A stretch of 64,000 nt of DNA, taken from positions 6,287,001 through 6,351,000 of the forward strand of contig BTPP01000001.1 in assembly GCA_037102815.1 (NCBI GenBank), given 5' to 3'. Both the position numbers and the translations under genes were made by a program. This document shows, one piece after another, positions 11,542-24,067 of this stretch; the first letter of the stretch is position 1, and every line of letters starts with the position of its first letter. The notes under the pieces were generated by a model. That model searched no databases. It was not told the DNA's origin and was given only the letters and a program-made list of their open reading frames with translations. This stretch comes from Neurospora intermedia (Eukaryota > Ascomycota > Sordariomycetes > Sordariales > Sordariaceae).

Positions 11542-13309
11542 GCCGGCTTGGGAGATGTGGCGGCGCGGTAGCTGCTCACCGGCGTGAGGCCACCGCAGCG
11601 AGTCGGAATGTGCTGGCGCCCAATGAGGCGGGTTGCGAGAGGCCGAATCAGCTTCGGACGCGGGGTTGCGGGGGAGGGAGGAGAGAGCTTGGGTTGCCGC
11701 CGGTCGTGGTGGCCGGATTCGGATGACGCCGAAAGCTGGGCTGGAACCGACTGTGACTCGGGGCTGTGAATATCGGGGTCCCGGGGGCGGGGGTTGGGTG
11801 TGGGACTCGAGGAGGCGCCTTGAGGATTTTGGTCCTCTGAGCGGGCGTCCACTTCTTTGTTGGCAGAACGAGGCGTCGTCAAAGGTGCCGCCTACAATGT
11901 CCAGTCCTGCTTGCACACGCTGCAAACCGACGGGAGGTGTCGAGGGTTTGGTTGGTGACGGCGCGGCGTTGACGAGGTCCCGGCCGGTACAAGATATGTT
12001 TTTTGGAGGGGAAGGTTAGGCAAGGCAAGGCCAAGGTAGTAGTGGCCCAGCCTCTCAGGTGTGAGGTGGTGTGGGTGGGTGTGGATGGGTTCTGGTTGTG
12101 GTGTGTTGTAGTGGCAGGAGGTCGATGGGGACATCCAGCGAGAGAGAAGGTAAATAATTGGCAGGCGGGCGTTCAGGTCGGCAGGGGCAAGGTACAAGTA
12201 ATCTAGGTGGGTATGTACTAATAGTCAAGTACCTAGGTAGTAGCGTAGCTAGCCCTGCAACGGGACGCAGCAAGCAGGGACCTGGGAGGGGTGTCTGTTC
12301 TGCGGTTCCTGAAGAATTTGGGTGAAGGACGGTGCGTCACACGTCCTGGATGGAGACGGAAGACTTCAAGTTTGATCAGCACAAAATAAAACAAAATAGA
12401 ATAATTAACAGCGGCGATGATTCGGCCTACACAAGATTCACAAAATGGAAGTTGAGAGACAACCAAGGTTGAACAAAAAGTCAGAAACAGTGTGACAGAA
12501 CGTGGGCCGGGCCTCAGTCTCCCTGGGACCTGGCCCGCTGTGAGTGGCAGCCAGGCACTTGGACGTGGAGTTGGCCGGCAAAGAGAAGGCGGCGGCGGCG
12601 GCGGCGGCGGCGGTGATGATACCTGTAGTGAGTGGCGGCAAGCAAACGGCAACCTCTCCCTTGACTGTGTCAGGATGAGTCTCTCTCTGCCTTCCGGTCA
12701 ACGTAGGAAGGAGTCGAAGATGTGCGCTTGGCTGAATTCCCTCTGGTTGAAGTAATGCTTTCTCTTGTTGCTCAAACTTGTCCTTTTTTCCATCTTTTAC
12801 TTGGTACATAACTTGCTCCTGTACTGTAGCGGAGCACATCCCACCAGCAGGAGAAGCGTCGTGAACCCCGCGGAGGGACAGTTGGAAGTTCCATCTGTTG
12901 GCAGGCGAAACAGCACGATACTAGTGGAGCCAAAAACGCTCGGACCATATCCCATATGTGATCCAAGCAGCGATCGAGTGTTTGACGCTCTTGATGTTGA
13001 CTCGCAGTATTCGGAGGCACTGAAAAATCAAACAGAACGAAGGAAAAGTTGAGTTAAATTATTTAGCGGTGAATGAAAGCTGATTGACTGAATAATGACT
13101 CTTCAGTCCGCTGATACATGCCGTTTCCGGCTTCTCAAGAAGGCATATATGTACAGATGACAAGCAATCAAGTCTCGGCGTCAGTTCATCTATCCTGATG
13201 GTTGGGGGCTTTGCGCTTCAAGCTTTTTGTGATGTTTCTTATTAATACTATGTATTGATTTGTACTTGCTCAGAAGCATCCACGTTCTAATGGGCGCGTC
13301 AGATTCTCT
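11542..13309. other. upstream region of ubp3, 3' flank of the sae2-like gene
   Basis: GC-rich directly upstream of ubp3 and probably its long 5' leader and promoter. Contains a GGC repeat. The frames at 12438-12839 and 12765-13052 lack coding character. Nothing else supported. Confidence 0.55.
12588..12613. repeat. (GGC)n microsatellite
   Basis: About nine perfect GGC units in non-coding DNA upstream of ubp3. Confidence 0.9.
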
Positions 13310-15211
13310 TTACTCATCCCTAAAGAGCCACTTCCCGTTGCCTCGCATGGCCTCGCGCCATCTCTTCTCTATCGTCTCCCTCTCCCGCCTGTTTGCCTCT
13401 TCTCTCCGTTCCTGATCTTCTTGTGTGCCGGGAAAGTCTGGGTCCCAATAACCCGGAGGTGAACGCCTTCGTTCGAACTGGTGCCTGTGCTTCCCGAAAC
13501 TGTTGGCCACAGCTATCGTCTTGGCCTTCAACCAGACCTCCCTCTTCTCATCCATCGTCATAGTACCCAGCCGATAGCACTCTGGCCCCAGGTAGTCTTC
13601 CATCAACGCAATGTTTTCTGATTTCAGAAGATGAGTTGAGCCACCTGAGTTGAGCTCGCTCTCTGCCAAGATACGGGCAGTCCTGCCACAGCAGTTGGGA
13701 TCGGTGCAACCCTCGAGCTTAGCACGTTCTGCCCTCCCACGTACTACTTCGTCAAAAGCATACGTGTAGCCGTTGTTCGCTTTTGGATTGATCTTGAAGT
13801 CTTCCAGTCTCAACTCAGAAACCGCCCGTTCTCGGAGCGGAGTTGACTTGGCCATGGCTCGAGCACGCCGCAAGTTTGGAGCGCTGTGGCTACCTACTCC
13901 GACCGCCGGAACCTTAACCGGCGTATGCAGAGGCTGCTCGCGCTGTAGCGGGGTGTTGGTATTCAGAAGGCTTTGTAATCTTCCAGGCTTTGGCGTGGCC
14001 GAATCGGACGGTCCATCTTCGCCTTGTTCCTTTTCGAGATCAGGAGGCTCGGAGCTGTCTTCTGCGACTTCAGCTATGGCATGGCCGAGTCTGGACTTTG
14101 ACCGTGCCACTGGTTTGGGGGTGCCGGAAGTGGCATTGGCTCTGCCTTTGTTTGGTACAGAAGCTGGCTGGCCAGTTATTGGTTCTTCTGCGGCATCGTT
14201 GGCTGGTGGTGGAGGTGGGTCCCGATGTCTACGCTTCTTGGGTGTGGGCATCACATATGTTGTCTCATTGAGGTCGATACTCTCTTGTGGTATGAAGGCA
14301 GGCACCACGCTTGTTATGACAGGATCCGAGCTCTCTCTCTTAGTTCTGCGAGGATTAGGCCTTGCTTCACCACTGGTGTCGCTATTCCTCCTCTTCCGGA
14401 CACGCTTTTCGGAAATGACCACAGGCCCATCTGAAGATGGCTCTTCCTTAATGGCCACTTCGTGTGCTGTATCATTTTCCCTTGGAAGAGTGGGCAATTG
14501 GTCTGGCACTGTAACGGATAGCGCTAAACGATTCGGGTTGCCCTCCCCTTGGTGTTTTGTTCCGGTAAGCTCCTCAAGCTTTCGCTCTAGATGTTCGGCA
14601 TACTTTAACCATTGATTACGCTGATCCACGATCCGCCGTGCGATGTCCTTTTTCGCATCATATTTCGCTTGCAGCAATTTGCAGTGTTTCTTCAAGGCCG
14701 CCAATTCTTTGTCCTTGTGCGTTTCCGCATCAGCATCCTCGACAGTAGCGCGTGTTGTCCCAGTAACCGTGTTAGGCGAGATTTCTGCAAGGATTGAACG
14801 TGACGTTGCACCTGTCGGTTGTTGTGGTACCTCCAAGAGAGTGTCTGATGATGCTGGGATATCTTGATCGCTGCTAGTAGTTCCCTTTGAGACAGCCAAA
14901 GACGAGACCGGGTTGACTTTCTTGATGAGTTCCTCGAGATTTCTCATCAGCGCCTGGTTCATCTTTTCTAGTTGATCCACTTTGGCCATCAGCGCTTCCC
15001 TCTCGACCGCAGATAACGCATCTTTTTCACGAAATTCTGGCAGCGGGTTAGTCAATGAGCGGGTAAAGACGATTATTAACCAATGGAATTTCAGCCATCT
15101 GGCATGGTATTGAAAAATCCTACCTGCGTCGAGATCCTTTCCAACCGTATCACAGGCGGCTTCAACCGCAGCAAGAATCGCGGCACGACCTTTCTGGTCC
15201 CAGAAGGTCAT
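13310..15211 (-). CDS. sae2: Sae2/CtIP/Ctp1-type DNA-end resection protein
   Basis: Cofactor of the Mre11 nuclease complex that starts resection of DNA double-strand breaks and removes Spo11 from meiotic ends. Two exons, 15211-15124 and 15036-13310, 604 residues; the 87-nt intron keeps frame. A coiled-coil-like stretch (about residues 30-70, with KVDQLEKMNQ) matches the N-terminal oligomerisation segment of the family. The middle is long and disordered with basic clusters. The C-terminal domain carries the family marks: GYTYAFDEVVRGRAERAKL, the CTDPNCC cysteines, the Arg/His-rich FGKHRHQFERRRSPPGYW and a DPDFP end. An upstream in-frame TTG is not used as start; ATG 15211 is. In tandem with ubp3, which lies about 1.8 kb downstream. 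Confidence 0.9.
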   Translation of the reverse strand: MTFWDQKGRAAILAAVEAACDTVGKDLDAGRIFQYHARWLKFHWLIIVFTRSLTNPLPEFREKDALSAVEREALMAKVDQLEKMNQALMRNLEELIKKVNPVSSLAVSKGTTSSDQDIPASSDTLLEVPQQPTGATSRSILAEISPNTVTGTTRATVEDADAETHKDKELAALKKHCKLLQAKYDAKKDIARRIVDQRNQWLKYAEHLERKLEELTGTKHQGEGNPNRLALSVTVPDQLPTLPRENDTAHEVAIKEEPSSDGPVVISEKRVRKRRNSDTSGEARPNPRRTKRESSDPVITSVVPAFIPQESIDLNETTYVMPTPKKRRHRDPPPPPANDAAEEPITGQPASVPNKGRANATSGTPKPVARSKSRLGHAIAEVAEDSSEPPDLEKEQGEDGPSDSATPKPGRLQSLLNTNTPLQREQPLHTPVKVPAVGVGSHSAPNLRRARAMAKSTPLRERAVSELRLEDFKINPKANNGYTYAFDEVVRGRAERAKLEGCTDPNCCGRTARILAESELNSGGSTHLLKSENIALMEDYLGPECYRLGTMTMDEKREVWLKAKTIAVANSFGKHRHQFERRRSPPGYWDPDFPGTQEDQERREEANRRERETIEKRWREAMRGNGKWLFRDE

Positions 15212-17302
15212 TTTGACCAATAGCGAAGGTAGTTTGACCGGTGAAAGTTAAAACAAGAAGAGCAAAGATTCCATTGAAAGAAATCAGCAACAATCAACGG
15301 CCCGACGGTTTTGTTGACATAATTTCAATGAAGTCGACGTCACGACTCACGACGGAGTCTTGTGCAAGATGTACTTATTGGTCTAGACCAAAAGGGTAAA
15401 CACTGGGCAGGCAGCAACGAGCTAAGCGCCATGTCACGTGCAGGCTAACTGTGTCTTGCAGTGCAGTGTGGGTTCATGCTAGATCCACCCTAAATCCCGG
15501 AGTAGTGGGGTATGCCCCTGACAGCTGTGGAGCGCAACCCGTCTTGAGCTTCGGACATCAAGTTCAACTGTCTGGATGCTGTCAACTTTGACTAACAATG
15601 AAGGAAACGGAACGCAAACCACGACTTCTCTCAAAATCTCTGGACATCCGGTTGTCTGACATGCTGATTGTTCGTGGTTCCATGGCGGCAAATGAACGAA
15701 CATGGAGAAACTTCGCCGAGTTTCTTCTCCACGCGGGGATATAGTTCGCATCATCATAATGTCTGGATGTTTGGATGCCAGCCAACCTTTCTCCTGGACC
15801 CCTTGACTCAATGGAGTACCTACCTCCAGGTAGACTGATTATATCCACTCTACCACTATGCCTCAAGCCAGCAAGTTGGCTTCATGAAGCTGAAGAATAT
15901 TCTCACCCGGTATCCGACTTCCAGTGAGAAAGATCACCCAGGGTTTGACCTGGTCGACTCTCCCGGTATCCGCTTCGAGTATTACATGTTCCTCTTCATC
16001 GAACTGATGTTATACGATGTTAAGGCTTCACGCTTTCCGCTGTGATTTCATCCCAACTGGGTGAGATCACAGCTAGTTTGATAGTGGTTTGGAATTTCAT
16101 CTCTTCTTCTTTGCTATCCAAGCTGGCCATGTGGCCTATAGTGTAGGGCATGGTATTTGGATCTATCTGCAAAACAGGACGACCGTCGCACGTGGCGTAG
16201 ATCGGCCAAGCTAAGGTCCCCTCGGATTACAACAGATTATTTCAAGTGAAGACCCTTCCTTTCCTCTTCCAGATCGCATTCTCTCGCCAACATCCCTGAT
16301 CACCATTGTGTTGGCTGCAGGTAGCCAGAAACACGTATCACGGCCGTATTGGGCGCTCCTTGCGTTGTTACTGAAAGAAATCATTGACTTCGTTCTGAAC
16401 CTCGTTCCCAGCCTCGAGCAAGCACCGGTCTCCATCTTTTGAGAGACACACATATTGACAATATTGATGAAAAGGAATGCTGGGTTGAAGGCTGGAACGC
16501 ACCACGCAGGTCTTATACAGCATACCGTTATGGGCTCCATGCTCGCTTCCCCCTCTTTACATTCCTCGGACTGCCGCAGTTTTCCCGTCATCATGCGAAT
16601 GTATGATTTTGTCGATTGCAACCTTGAATTCGTGGAGGCACGGAACGGGAAAGAGGGGGAGAACCACATATCCTGAATTCAGAACGAACACAGCGTTTGT
16701 GGTTCTCTGGTCGAGGATAGGGTGTACGTACAATATAATAGGTAGGTTACCTTCCCCCTGACCTTTGTGGTACGAGCGCCTGCATCTTGTATTTCCCCTA
16801 GTTCAATTGGAGGAAGGATGCTGTCGATATGTGGTGTGAGTCGGAGTCTGGAACTAAAAAGGGACAAATACCGATGTGATGGAATTCGCAACAGGACCTC
16901 CCTTCAATTCCATCAAAATGGAATCGTATTACCACTTGATACAACAATACCATTCTGGTAGGTAGACTGGAACTCGTAAAGTTAAGGTTATGTAGTACTT
17001 GGATAGATGCCGGCAATACTTTTGCTAGAAGATATATGTGTGTTAGTTGGAACTGTACATGTTCGGCACAACTCTCGTTCACTTGCCGCTATCCATCGTG
17101 TTCTGTCAAAGACTGAGGCAGAAGAACCACGCAGCAAAAATTGGCATATGGCAGTGGTTGTTGCCGGTTCAGAATGGCCAAGAGAACGAAAGTTGCGAGT
17201 CGGATCACGTCCCAGCATCGAAGCTACCAAAACCGGTGAAATGGCTGAGGTACAAGACGGCTATATGTAGGCAGGCTCGACAGGGTCAGACTGCAGTTCC
17301 TA
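15212..17302. other. intergenic stretch of normal base composition
   Basis: Upstream region of the sae2-like gene and spacer up to the first RIP island. The longest frame, 16211-16669 on the minus strand, has no coding bias or domain. Nothing else seen. Confidence 0.55.
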
Positions 17303-17322
17303 CCGCCAAACGCCAGACCCTC
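17303..17322 (+). repeat. outer copy of the element 1 terminal motif
   Basis: CCGCCAAACGCCAGACCCTC, a near copy of the terminal inverted repeat that starts at 17327; a second direct copy of the end sequence. Confidence 0.7.
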
Positions 17323-17326
17323 GTAT

Positions 17327-17370
17327 CCACCACCAAACGCCAGACCCTCTTTAGCACCCCCATCATCTGG
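17327..17370 (+). repeat. left terminal inverted repeat of element 1
   Basis: Starts CCACCACCAAACGCCAGACC. The reverse complement of 24046-24067 reads CCACCGCCAAACGCCAGACC and continues CT. Further in, the left CCCCCATCATCTGGCTAA corresponds to a C-to-T decayed copy at the right end, CCCCTATTATCTAGGTAA, after about 25 extra bases. Confidence 0.75.
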
Positions 17371-17689
17371 CTAACTGTCGAGTCGCTAGCAAGCCTGGTA
17401 GATAGTTAAAATTAATTGATATTATTAATAACGAAGCTATTTACACCCGCGCGCCCGTAATTACGTACTATAATTTACTATATTTCGTACTACTATTAAA
17501 AAGACCGACCCCCGGGCTGCCGCCGCCGCCGCCGCCGTCGTAGCGTTTAGTAAGAAGTGCCGTACTAATTAAGCGGCGGATATTAATTAAAAAATTATTA
17601 ACGATCTATAACCTTTACCCTCTTCTCCTATAAGGAAGAACCCTCTATAATAATATAAAAAGAGTTATAAAGTAGCGGACTTTAAATTC

Positions 17690-19850
17690 GAATTGGAAGA
17701 TATAAGGCTTCTTACTATTAATTCGAAGGGTAAAGGTAAGGTTATCCCCCCCATCGAATTTATTCTTACTCCGAAGAAGGTTATCCTTAAAATTATAAAG
17801 AAAATTGCCCCTATTACTTTTACTCTTAAACTAACTTCTAAATTAGCTTCTAAGGCTACTCTTAAACTAATTCCTAAACTAATTTCTAAGGCCATTCCTA
17901 TCCCGAAGAAACTACTTCCTAAGAAGAGTATTATTACACTTAAATTATTTAACTCCTATAAAATTATATTAAAAACCCTAACGCCGATTTCGAAATATAG
18001 TCCGAAAATTATTCTATTTAAACCTAAGCGCCTTCCCTTAAAAACAATCGAAATTTTTAATATTTATTTTAGGACCGGCTCGGACGATAAATAAGAGTAA
18101 AATAATAAGTAAGAGTAAGAGTTTATAAAGGATAATAATAAGGAGGATAAAGAGGGGTCCGTAGAGGATAATAATAAGGAGGATAGAAAGGAAAATAGAA
18201 AGGAGGATAGAAAGGAGAATAAAAAGGAGGATAAAGAGGAGGATAAAGAGGAGGGGGATAATATAGGGGATTTATTTATAAATATAATAGTCAATACAAT
18301 TGAAAATAGTAAGGATAAAGAAATACGAACATCCCCTATTCGCTAATTTATATTAATATAAAGGGTAAAGCGGTTATCCTACTAGGATCGTTTATTCCTA
18401 TTCTTATTATTTATTAATTCGTTTATTTAAGTACCCAATATTCTATTTTGGGTAACCCCTACAGCCCCCTCTATTATAAAGTTATTTTTAGTAATAGTAC
18501 TTATTATTATAAAACTACTTCGAGTAATACCTATTATTATTATTACTATAAGAAAATTTTAAATAATTCCTATAGTCCCTACTATTATAGAGCCCCCTCT
18601 TTAAAAAACGCCTACCAATTTTAACCCAAAGTTATCCCTAGATTATTCCTATAACGACTTTATTCCTATTAATATTATAATAACTACGAGTGTTATATAT
18701 ATTATTAAATTATTTAAAATTAAACCGCTTCTATTCGCAAACCGAATTATTATAATTAATATTAACGTTATATAGAATAAGTATAATTATATTAATTTAA
18801 AATTAATTAATAAATTCAATATTACTTTAAATTCGGTATAGATCGGACTCCGGAAGGTTATTTATAACGATTGCTTAATAGCGTAAATCCCTAATAAAAT
18901 TATATTCTATATAATTGAATATACAATTATATTTACCAATTAAAGGACGAACGTATTTAAATAAGTATTTTATTTATATTAAATTAATATATTCGAAAAC
19001 CCGAAGTATTAATATAAATAATTTAATATAGGTTATATACTATATACTTTTATACGTTAGAAGCTTTTAATTAATTATTATTATTTTAATATAATTTATA
19101 TATTTCGGTTTTTAAAAGTTTTATCTACCTTAGTTCCGCCGGCTCTAGTATTAATAATATTAGTTCGAAGTATTTATAACCCTCTAAAGTTTAATAACTT
19201 ATATTTTAATATATTAGTAGCCGTAGTCCTTCCTCCGATAATAATTATACTAGCGAAAATACCAAGTTCCAATTAGAAATTAGTTTCGAATATAATATTA
19301 TTAAAGATTATAATATTAAATATATTCGACGGTTATAAATTACAAATAATATAAGTAGAGGCTACGGCAGTATAATATAATAGAATAAGTATTATTAGGA
19401 ATATTTATAGTAGTATTATTATAATTAATAATATATTTAATATTATATCGTATATTAGGAAGTTCTAAATCTTTATTAGTATTTAAATATATAAATTAAG
19501 ATATAAGTATAAGAATTATAATAAAAATATTAGTCCCTTACTATATTTTATAATAAATAGGAATAATATATATTATTATTTTACTTCTAACGAAGTTAGG
19601 AAATAGGTAAAGGAGATTAAAATAGGTTTAATAACAGTATATATATTACCTTTTTAATTAATAGAACGGTTTATAAAAATAGAGGAGGAGGAAATTAATA
19701 ATAGTAGTAACGTTATTATAAGTAAAGGTTGGGGTAAAAGTAAAAAGAAGGCGTTCGTATATATTAATATTATTTAAAATAATATTACATTTAATAATTT
19801 ATTTAATATTCTAATTTAGTTAATAACGGTTAAGGAGAGAGATTTAAAGG
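17690..19850 (+). pseudogene. RIP-dead second gene of element 1 (Lys-rich start, Cys-type motif)
   Basis: Reading inward from the left end, 17690-18094 is still open and Lys/Ile-rich (PKK and KKLLPKK motifs). Beyond it the frame decays. Near 19500 it reads YKYKNYNK, then YFIINRN; with RIP Tyr standing for Cys or His, this resembles a C-x2-C zinc-binding motif. A matching passage occurs in element 2 near 32180 on the minus strand. Function unknown; proposed cargo or accessory gene of the transposon. The limits are approximate. Confidence 0.45.
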
Positions 19851-21089
19851 AGGGCGCGCTTTATTATTAATACCCTTCCTATTTACTATTTCTATTATTT
19901 TTATATTAATTCCCCCCCTTTCCCTCCTTTTATATTATAATTGCCGGCCCCTCGTTAGTTCCGTCTTTATATTTTAATTATATATTTTATAGCTATTTTT
20001 AAATTATTAGTATTAGGGGTACCCTCCTTTCGATACTACTACTAGTAATAGTACTAATAATAGTACTTTCTATTATACTATTTTTATTATTACTTATAAC
20101 TCTACCCAATTTAAATAATAGTAAGTTCGTCGATCGGTAGATAATTACCTTCTATACGTAGTATTATATTAATTAGATTAGTAAAATAAAGATTGCGAAG
20201 CGTATATAGGGTAATTTTTAATTAGTATTTATTACGAACCCTAAACTAGAGGTACTACGTTCCCTCTATAAATTAAGAAACGCTAATACTAAATTTTTTG
20301 TACGGATAAGCTACTCTTTTACCCTATACTAAACTATTCGCTAATCAATAAAACAATTTTTTATTATATATTATAACTTTACTAATAAAATAGTAGATAT
20401 ATTATTATTACTTTTAAATTTAAATAAATAATACTATTTTAATTTATACTACTAATATTCTAATATTAATAAATACCTAAAATATAGTAATTAATAATAC
20501 TATTACCGCCGAAGCGTTAGTAATACTTTTATAATAATAATTTAAATAATATAATATACTATATTAGTTGAATATAAAGAATACAATATTTCTAAGGATA
20601 ATAATTGAATATATATTAAAATATAAGGGAATATATGAAAAATAGAATTTATATACTCCCTAGTACTTTTACTATATTATTTAACTATAATAACGCGTTC
20701 TAGTATCTATTCGCCTCGTAATATTATACCCAGCTGTTAAATTGTATATACTTAATAGAAAGAATATATTTATTTTATATATACTACGCGCGATATTATA
20801 CTATTCGCCTCTACTATAGTAAATTACTATAGTAATTTAATTATTTATTTGCTTGCCTATAATATAATATTATAATTATATTATAAAATTATTCTTCGGT
20901 TTTTATTTTATTTCGCGTTTCTATACAAATTTAATATATAATTAAATTTTTTGCCCGTTCCCTTCCTCTCCTTTTTCTTCTTCTTTTATTTATCTTACTT
21001 AGCCTTTTCCGTTCCTTATCCGTCTTTTATCCGTACTTCTTCCTTCGCCCCCCTATTATTCTTCCTTCGGCCTTCTATTGGCTATCCTT

Positions 21090-22015
21090 TAATTACCTAC
21101 TTATATTTAAATTAATATTAATCTATAATACCTTCTAAGTTTAAAAAGTTATTTACCCTTAATATTAAGGCTTTGGCCCGTAGTAAGGACGGTTGGAATA
21201 TATATAAGGTTAATATTGTAGCGAGAGTGAAAGAGGATAAGAAGAAAAGTAAGAGAGAGAAAGACTTTTAAAAGATATTTTACTTTATTATTATTAACGA
21301 AGATAAATAGTATATTAAATATATTAAATTATTATATAAAAAGACCCTAGGTATTACTATTATAACTTTCGCTAAATTTTATAAGGGTTATAATAAGGCC
21401 CGTTACTTTTAGGAGCTTAATATATAATTATTCGCCCTTTATATCTATTTTAATTCTAATATTTATATAGTTAAGGCTTAGGGTACTTATCGTCGTTACT
21501 AGTTAGACTATATTAGCGAATAGTACTTTAATAATAATTTAATTATCGTTGGCCATAGATTTATAATAACCGTTATTTACCTCCGTAATATTATTACTTC
21601 CAATATAAAGGCGTTTAATATTTACTATTTAAAAATAAATAGAATTATTATTAAATAGGATTCGGTATATATTAACCCTTTTACTCTTATTTATTTTAGT
21701 TTTCTATATACTATTAGCTCCCTATTTAAGGACGATACCTTTTCCCTATTTAAAAAACGTAGAATTTCGAAGCCCCTTAATATTCTTACTACTATTACTA
21801 TTAGCGAATTTACTATTATTTATTAAAATATTTCTTTCCTCCGTATTACTTCCGTTGTAATTAAATAGACCTTCGATATTTACTTTAGTTTATTAAAGAA
21901 GTTGAACGAGGCTATTAAAGATATATTACGTATATTATTTAATAACTATACTATTTTAGTAATAGAGATTACCAAGGTTAAAGAATTCTTAAATAATATT
22001 TAATTTATAATATAT
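21090..22015 (+). pseudogene. RIP-dead reading frame of unknown origin inside element 1
   Basis: A frame of about 300 codons interrupted by RIP-type stops, with stretches such as NIKALARSKDGWNIYKVN and RRISKPLNILTTITISEF. It is absent from the shorter element 2 as far as can be seen, so it may belong to a nested insertion. Not recognised. Confidence 0.35.
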
Positions 22016-22321
22016 AATTACTCTACCCTCCGATTGCGCCCTATTCTAATTTAATTACCTATAGGTTAATAATATCTACTATATTTTCTATCTTTATATT
22101 AGTAGAAAAGGCCTTATTACTTCCTATAATATTTTTAATAATAATTTCGATTATTATAGCTCCTAATTAATTATTTCCCTCTATACGAATAATAAGGAGG
22201 GTAATATTGAAGTTAATATTGTAGGCGATAGTAATAGTGAAGAGGATTACGAATAGTCTATTAAGCCGGAGTTTAATATTATAAATGAAGATAATTAAAG
22301 AATTTATTAAATATATTTTCA

Positions 22322-22528
22322 GGGGTGGGGCTAATTATTATACTACCCGGTCGGCTTCCGCCCCCTTTTTTAATTTATTCGGATTTTAATTTATATATCG
22401 GTTTATAGGTTTCTTAATTATATATCAATTACTATTTATTTACTATTATTTCCTTTTTCTACCTTTATCCGGTTTAGACTTTTTAGGGTAGGGTTAATTA
22501 TTATATAACCCGGTCGGCCTCCGCCTTA
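22322..22528 (+). repeat. pair of direct repeats about 166 bp apart
   Basis: 22322-22362 (core CCCGGTCGGCTTCCGCC) and 22488-22528 (core CCCGGTCGGCCTCCGCC) are copies of about 40 bp that differ mainly by C-to-T type changes. They lie between the third relic and the transposase relic and may mark a junction. Confidence 0.65.
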
Positions 22529-22699
22529 TCTCCAGTAGTTACTTTTTTTATATTTTTTTTTATTTTCTTTTTAGTAGGTAAGTAATATTATTAAATATCG
22601 GATAGTTATAGAATTTAATTTTCGGAATTTCTTCGGGTATAAATAGAATATATTACGGATTTTAAAATAAGATATAAATAGTATATATATTTAAATAAT

Positions 22700-23930
22700 T
22701 ATATTATAATAATAGAAACTCTTATTCCTATTCCCTACTCTATATTTATAAATATAGTTAAATTACGCCTAGTAATATAATTACTAACTATATACTTTAC
22801 TATTTTATTTAAATAAAGGGTATAATAATCCTTTTTATTATTAATACCTTCTATATTTAATTATACGTATTTAAAATGCTCTTATATCTATTCTATTCTC
22901 GTATTAATTTCCTATATAGTTTTATATAGAAAGTTAGGAAAGTCTTTATTTAGGATATTATTACCGCTATATATTCGGTAGATATATTTAAAGTACCGTT
23001 TGAAGTTATTAAAGTATATTTCGATTGGATTGTATTTAGGTAAGTATAATAATAGATACTAAAGGAGAATACCTGTATTACGGTATATTATAAGGATATT
23101 AATATTATAATATTATTTAACGTTATTTATTATTAATATACTATTATAGTTTAGGAATAGGTTTATTTTGGGTAGTATACGGTTCTTTAATTATATAATA
23201 AAGTTATTTTTATTCGTCTATCCTTTAAAAACGAGTAATTTTAAGAGGCTATTTATTATAATTATAGGTAGGAAATAGTATTAGTAGCCGCGAGTAAAAT
23301 AGTTAGTAATAATAAGAATAATTCCTCTTAGGGTTTAACCGGTATAGCGAATATTATCCCTACAATTTATATTAAACTTATTATAAAATATAAATATTTC
23401 TATTATAAAAAGCGAGCTCTAATATAATTACTCTACTATTAATTCGGGTATTTATTAAATTACTTTTATTTTTAATTTCTTTTTATTCTAGCGCTCCTTC
23501 TTTAAGTGCCTTAATATAGTTTATTCGGATATATATACATTATACTCGGTTGTAAAGAATCCCCGAATTTTATTTAGGTATAGGTTTAATTTTAATATTA
23601 GTAGTTCGAATATTTCTTTTATAATAATTAGTATTACTATATTAAAGTAAGTAATATTAATATATATATTTATAGCCTACTTTAGGAGTTTTTTAGCGTT
23701 TTAATTACTACGACCCGGTATAAATAGTTTGCCTATAAGGTTGGCTATATTACGAAGTTTGTAAATATATCGAGGGGTAATCCCTATAGCGGTTGTAATA
23801 TTGGCGGTAGGCTTATTATTTGCGACTATTATACGAATAATATCCTTCTAGGTACGATTTATATATTGCGGTATAGCGCTACTCGAGGGCTTTAATTCGG
23901 TATCGTTTCGGGTCCGGCGCGGATGGATTT
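22700..23930 (-). pseudogene. RIP-dead Tc1/mariner-like DDE transposase (element 1)
   Basis: Read from the right end on the minus strand. A helix-turn-helix-like start (KDIIRIIVANNKPTANIT) is followed by FYNKFNINCRDNIRYTG, decayed from the fungal D-E-S-G-I-N-x-R-D-G motif around the first catalytic Asp. Then comes LIINNVK (from the second Asp region, usually I-I-D-N). Near 23060-22995 it reads YLPKYNPIEIYFNNFKRYF, the hallmark L-P-x-Y-S-P-x-x-N-P-I-E of IS630/Tc1/mariner transposases. Many in-frame TAA and TAG codons; not functional. Confidence 0.75.
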
Positions 23931-23999
23931 ACAATAGGAAATAGCCAATAAAAGTCGAAAATATCGCTATTCTACGATTTCTAACCCAACTTATTTACC

Positions 24000-24067
24000 T
24001 AGATAATAGGGGTCTAAAATGCCTAATGCTAAGAAATACTAAGATAGGGTCTGGCGTTTGGCGGTGG
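24000..24067 (-). repeat. right terminal inverted repeat of element 1
   Basis: Reverse-complement partner of 17327-17370. The outer 22 bases match with one change (A to G at position 6); the inner part is RIP-altered and carries about 25 extra bases. Confidence 0.75.

Larger units (their letters stand above)
17327..24067. mobile_element. RIP-destroyed DNA transposon, element 1 (6.7 kb)
   Basis: The block is bounded by terminal inverted repeats, and from about 17405 to 24000 it is extremely AT-rich. CpA and TpG are rare, TpA abundant, while CpG and CpC runs survive, for example the CCG repeat at 17517-17537; this is what RIP leaves. Frames are full of TAA and TAG where CAA, CAG or TGG would restore sense. 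Inside are a DDE transposase relic read from the right end, a Lys-rich relic read from the left end, and a third relic in between. In Neurospora such DNA is usually methylated heterochromatin. No target-site duplication is obvious. Confidence 0.8.

Noticed and set aside
11542-11925. Upstream extension of the deubiquitinase frame to an ATG at 11925
   Set aside because: Open only because the DNA is GC-rich; composition (Arg/Pro/Ser-rich without pattern) and the well-placed double ATG at 11541 favour the shorter form.
16211-16669. Minus-strand frame of 152 codons
   Set aside because: No codon bias, no domain, amino-acid composition of random sequence; lies in intergenic DNA.
18064-18294. Open Ser/Leu-rich minus-strand frame inside the first RIP island
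   Set aside because: Low-complexity AGGATAA-type repeat; chance opening, not a gene.
17400-24000. AT-rich block as centromere or mitochondrial insertion
   Set aside because: Terminal repeats, transposase motifs and TpA excess explain it as a RIP-mutated transposon; no mitochondrial gene is recognisable and it is far too short for a centromere.
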